DNA from: an uncultured Thermomonas sp.
Lineage (GTDB): Bacteria; Pseudomonadota; Gammaproteobacteria; Xanthomonadales; Xanthomonadaceae
DNA length: 8,073 nucleotides
Reading direction: 5' to 3'
Assembly (NCBI GenBank): GCA_946480065.1
Contig: CAMLJA010000081.1
Location: 1 to 8,073 of the forward strand
The notes under the pieces were generated by a model. That model was not told where the DNA came from, did not search any database, and worked only from the letters and a program-made list of their open reading frames with translations. The position numbers and the translations under genes were made by a program. Below are positions 5,634 to 8,073 of the stretch, piece by piece (position 1 is the first letter of the stretch; each line of letters begins with the position of its first letter).

Positions 5634-6479
5634 TCAGGACGCCAACGGTGTCAGCAGTTCCGCGCCCTGTTCCAGCGGATAGATGCCCGCTGCGGGGAGT
5701 GCATCCGGGCTGCCGGCCGACCGCTGCAGCTTTCCGGCCCACGGGATCGGCTTGCGCGCCCCCGGGACATAGACTTCCCAGCCCCCGGCCGGTTGGCCGT
5801 GGAGCCTGAACTCGACCGGGATGCGTACCAGCTCGGGCTCCGCGGGCGCCGTCTGGCCTGGGTTGGCGCGCAGGTTGACGGTCCAGTCCCTGGCGGCGTG
5901 GATCGCCGCGTCGGCGAACGCCTTCCTGAGGGCGTTCATGACGATCTTGTTGTGGCTGTAGATGCCCAGGTTGACCTGCTCGGCATCCACGTCGAGCAGG
6001 TGTCCGTCAGCGCCAAACCGCGCCAGCAGGTAAACGATGCCGGTCGCCTTCGCCTGCAACGCCACCTCGGGATAATCGGGTGGATCCATTTTCCCCGGGG
6101 TGACCTCGCCGCCTTGCTGCGAGGATCGGAAATAGGTGCTCGCGATGCGGACGGTGTAATCCTTCCCCTGGTTGCGCTTGGCGACCAGCCGCAGCGACAT
6201 GGGCACGGTGGCCGCAACGGGTTGCCCGTTGACCTTCACCGGTTGGAATTTCCACTGCGAGATGGCGCCATCCAGGTACGTCTGCAGGGGCGCGTCCAGC
6301 GCCCGCTGCGGATCGAGCCGGTAGGACGCGACGCTGCCATCGGCCCGGATCGACACCTCGCCGGTGACCCGCAAACTCGCTTCGGCTTCGGCAGGGAGCG
6401 GGATCTTGCGGGCATCCGAGATCCCCGGCAGCGCCAGCGACGCCAGCATCATCAAGACAGCCAACGTGGTGCGAAGCAT
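5634..6479 (-). CDS. Exported protein with two TonB-C-like domains, no membrane anchor
   Basis: The 281-residue protein begins with a signal peptide, MLRTTLAVLMMLASLALPGISDA, cut probably near residue 23. Two regions resemble the TonB C-terminal fold. The first (about 36-100) has GEVSIRADGSV, a helix containing DGAISQWKFQPVKVNGQPV, and TVPMSLRL. The second (about 132-226) starts PPDYPEVALQAKATGIVYL and continues FGADGHLLDV, a helix around NALRKAFADAAI, RDWTV and RIPVEFRL. A real TonB has an uncleaved N-terminal helix that contacts ExbB/ExbD and a Pro-rich spacer; neither is present, so energy transduction is unlikely. A periplasmic binding or scaffold role is a guess. The start is supported by GGGAGGGG at 6488-6495 and a -10-like TATACT upstream. 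The gene lies 82 bases after slt on the same strand. Parts are about 61% G+C, clearly below the neighbours. Confidence 0.78.
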   Translation of the reverse strand: MLRTTLAVLMMLASLALPGISDARKIPLPAEAEASLRVTGEVSIRADGSVASYRLDPQRALDAPLQTYLDGAISQWKFQPVKVNGQPVAATVPMSLRLVAKRNQGKDYTVRIASTYFRSSQQGGEVTPGKMDPPDYPEVALQAKATGIVYLLARFGADGHLLDVDAEQVNLGIYSHNKIVMNALRKAFADAAIHAARDWTVNLRANPGQTAPAEPELVRIPVEFRLHGQPAGGWEVYVPGARKPIPWAGKLQRSAGSPDALPAAGIYPLEQGAELLTPLAS

Positions 6480-6487
6480 TTGACATT

Positions 6488-6495
6488 CCCCTCCC
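6488..6495 (-). promoter_or_regulatory. Ribosome-binding site of the TonB-C-like gene
   Basis: The - strand reads GGGAGGGG, with the GGAGG core ten bases before the ATG at 6479. It supports that start. An out-of-frame ATG at 6486 lies between the site and the real start but leads into a frame with no recognisable protein. Confidence 0.7.
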
Positions 6496-6508
6496 GCAGT
6501 CCTGGCCG

Positions 6509-6514
6509 AGTATA
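6509..6514 (-). promoter_or_regulatory. Probable -10 element for the TonB-C-like gene
   Basis: TATACT on the - strand matches five of six bases of the sigma-70 -10 consensus, in an A+T-rich spot standing out from a very G+C-rich gap. It is 29 bases upstream of the ATG, giving a plausible leader of about 20-25 bases. A good -35 is not visible 16-18 bases further upstream (CCACCG or TCCACC). This gene therefore probably has its own promoter, separate from slt. Confidence 0.5.
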
Positions 6515-6561
6515 GCCAGCGGCCCGAGGGGCGGTGGACGGTTCGAAGCCCGCCAGCGGAC

Positions 6562-8073
6562 TCAGCGGCGCTTGCGCGCCCGGCTGGCGCGCGCCGGCGG
6601 CTGCGGCGAGGCGACGGCCTCGGGCGCCGGGCAGGCGAAGCCCTTGCGCGGGCCGTCGGTGCGGCCCAGCAGGCGGTCGGACAGGCGCAGGGCGTCGCCG
6701 TTGAGGCGCCAGTCGTAGACGGTGCTGAAGCTCAGCACGCGGGCCACGTACTCGCGGGTTTCCTTGTAGCTGATGGTCTCGATCCAGAAGTCCGGGTCCA
6801 TGTCGGGGCGCTGCGACATCCAGCGGCCCAGCGGCGCGGGGCCGGCGTTGTAGCCGGCGATGACCTGATAGGGCTTGCCGCCGTAGCGGTCCATCAGCTC
6901 GCGCAGGTAGGCGGTGCCGAGGGCGATGTTGGTGTCGGCGTCGTACAGGCTGTCGCCGCCGGTCCACGGCAGGCCCAGGCGGGCGGCGACCGCGGCGCCG
7001 GTGGCGGGCAGGACCTGCATCAGGCCGCGGGCGTCGGCGGCCGAGCGCGCGTTCGGGTCGAACACGCTCTCGGCGCGGATCTCGGCGGCCACCCACGCCG
7101 GGTCCAGGTGGTTGCGCGCGGCTTCGCGGCGCAGGGTGGCGTCGTGGTGCAGCGGGAAGCGCAGCCGGTACAGCCGCTGTTCCTCCGGATGGCGCTTGCC
7201 GCCCACGTTGAGCAGCCCGAACACCGCGCGGTCGAACCAGCCGTTGTCCTGCGCCACCTCCACCGCCAGCCGCCGCTGTTCGTCGGTGTAGCGCGCCAGC
7301 GCGGCGTCCCATTCCCGCAGCGCCCAGCCCTTGCGGTCCAGCGCGAACAGCTGCAGCGCGCGCACCAGGCCCGGGTCGCGCGCCAGCGCCTGCCTGGCCG
7401 CCGGCGCGGCCGCCGGCTCCCACGGGCACAGCGCGTACGGCTGGCCCAGCCGGTCGGCGGCCAGGAAGCCGTGGAAGTCGGCCGCGCGCGCGGCCCGTGC
7501 GTACAGCGCGCTGGCGCCGGCGGCATCGCCGGTGAGTTCGCTGGTGCGCGCGGCGAAGTACAGCCAGCGCGAATCGTTGCGCTGTTCATCGGGCATGCGC
7601 CGTATGGCGGCCAGCGCGGCCGCCCAGTCGCCGCGGGCTAGGGCCTCGCGCACCTGCCATTCGTGCAGGCTGGCGTCGTAGGCCGACAGCGGCACCTTCG
7701 CCAGCCGCTCCGCCGAGCCGGGCAGGTAGGAGGCGACCGTCCACAGCGCGACCTGGTGCAGCACGCGCCCGCGCTCGGCCTCGCCGAACCCCAGCGCCTC
7801 GCCGACCGCCGGCAGCAGCGCCTCGGCGCGGTCGGGCGAGGCCTTGGCCAGGCGCGCCAGCGCCACCGAGGCCACCAGCCGGCTGCGCGCGGTCTTCGGC
7901 CAGCCGCCGACGTCGCCGTCGGGCGCGTCCAGGTAGGCGGCGTAGCGCTGCGCCAGCGCGGCGTCCGCGGCGGACAGGCCCTGGGCGATGGCGCGCATCA
8001 CCCCGGTCTGGGCCTCGGCCGCGGCGAGGTCGAAGCGTTCCCAGCGCAGGGCGTCGTCCAGCCCGCCCTGGGC
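6562..8073 (-). CDS. slt: Soluble lytic murein transglycosylase, C-terminal 503 residues (5' end outside window)
   Basis: Slt70-type enzymes cleave the MurNAc-GlcNAc bond of peptidoglycan in the periplasm, forming 1,6-anhydro-MurNAc ends. The frame is open to the window edge; a GTG at 8001 is internal because family-like sequence (ALRWERFDLAAA) continues upstream. E. coli Slt is about 645 residues, so roughly 140 residues with the signal peptide are missing. Numbering from the window edge, the helical superhelix domain covers about 1-225, including SRWLYFAAR and DFHGFLAADRLGQPY near 200-213. A linker follows to about 320, then the catalytic domain: AEIRAES with catalytic Glu 335, GLMQVLPATG near 350-359, IAGYNAGP near 405-412 and ETISYKETREYVARVL near 432-447. 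The end is a basic low-complexity tail (RASRARKRR). Downstream are the two exported-protein genes and then cca. Confidence 0.95.
   Translation of the reverse strand, partial: AQGGLDDALRWERFDLAAAEAQTGVMRAIAQGLSAADAALAQRYAAYLDAPDGDVGGWPKTARSRLVASVALARLAKASPDRAEALLPAVGEALGFGEAERGRVLHQVALWTVASYLPGSAERLAKVPLSAYDASLHEWQVREALARGDWAAALAAIRRMPDEQRNDSRWLYFAARTSELTGDAAGASALYARAARAADFHGFLAADRLGQPYALCPWEPAAAPAARQALARDPGLVRALQLFALDRKGWALREWDAALARYTDEQRRLAVEVAQDNGWFDRAVFGLLNVGGKRHPEEQRLYRLRFPLHHDATLRREAARNHLDPAWVAAEIRAESVFDPNARSAADARGLMQVLPATGAAVAARLGLPWTGGDSLYDADTNIALGTAYLRELMDRYGGKPYQVIAGYNAGPAPLGRWMSQRPDMDPDFWIETISYKETREYVARVLSFSTVYDWRLNGDALRLSDRLLGRTDGPRKGFACPAPEAVASPQPPARASRARKRR

Noticed and set aside
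5556..6515. 319-codon open frame on the + strand opposite the TonB-C-like gene
   Set aside because: It has no family resemblance, signal peptide or ribosome-binding site. The opposite strand has all three kinds of support. High G+C keeps antisense frames open.

Overview
The window is about three-quarters G+C and densely packed with ordinary chromosomal genes. Protein sequence, codon usage and gene content suggest a gamma-proteobacterium of the Xanthomonadaceae/Lysobacteraceae (Lysobacter, Luteimonas, Xanthomonas type). That assignment rests on recognising the proteins by eye, not on a database search. I see no rRNA, tRNA, CRISPR array, insertion sequence or phage gene. No gene-free stretch exceeds about 200 bases.

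Left part (1-1604) is a folate/pterin block. The 3' end of folB (dihydroneopterin aldolase) overlaps folK (HPPK) by one base on the + strand. Facing it on the - strand is a short-chain dehydrogenase with the signature residues of a pteridine reductase. The three genes cover two consecutive steps of dihydropterin synthesis plus a pterin/dihydrofolate reductase.

Middle part (1621-3562, + strand) starts only 16 bases from the divergent reductase start. It holds a MidA/NDUFAF7-family SAM-dependent methyltransferase, a small VanZ-like membrane protein coupled to it by a GTGA overlap, and a 90-residue DUF4242 protein with a strong Shine-Dalgarno site of its own behind a small hairpin.

Right part (8073-3569, all - strand, read right to left) holds a soluble lytic transglycosylase (slt, 5' end outside the window), a secreted protein with two TonB-C-like domains, a small secreted His-containing helical protein (DnrO-like), and the multifunctional CCA tRNA nucleotidyltransferase (cca). 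cca converges on the DUF4242 gene with a 6-base gap.

The housekeeping genes look intact and conventional. The less usual material is the pair of exported proteins between slt and cca: a TonB-C-like protein without a membrane anchor in a lower-G+C patch, and the DnrO-like gene, whose upstream region carries a Crp/FNR-type inverted repeat and a perfect 17-base palindrome next to its ribosome-binding site. I found no convincing new multi-gene system.
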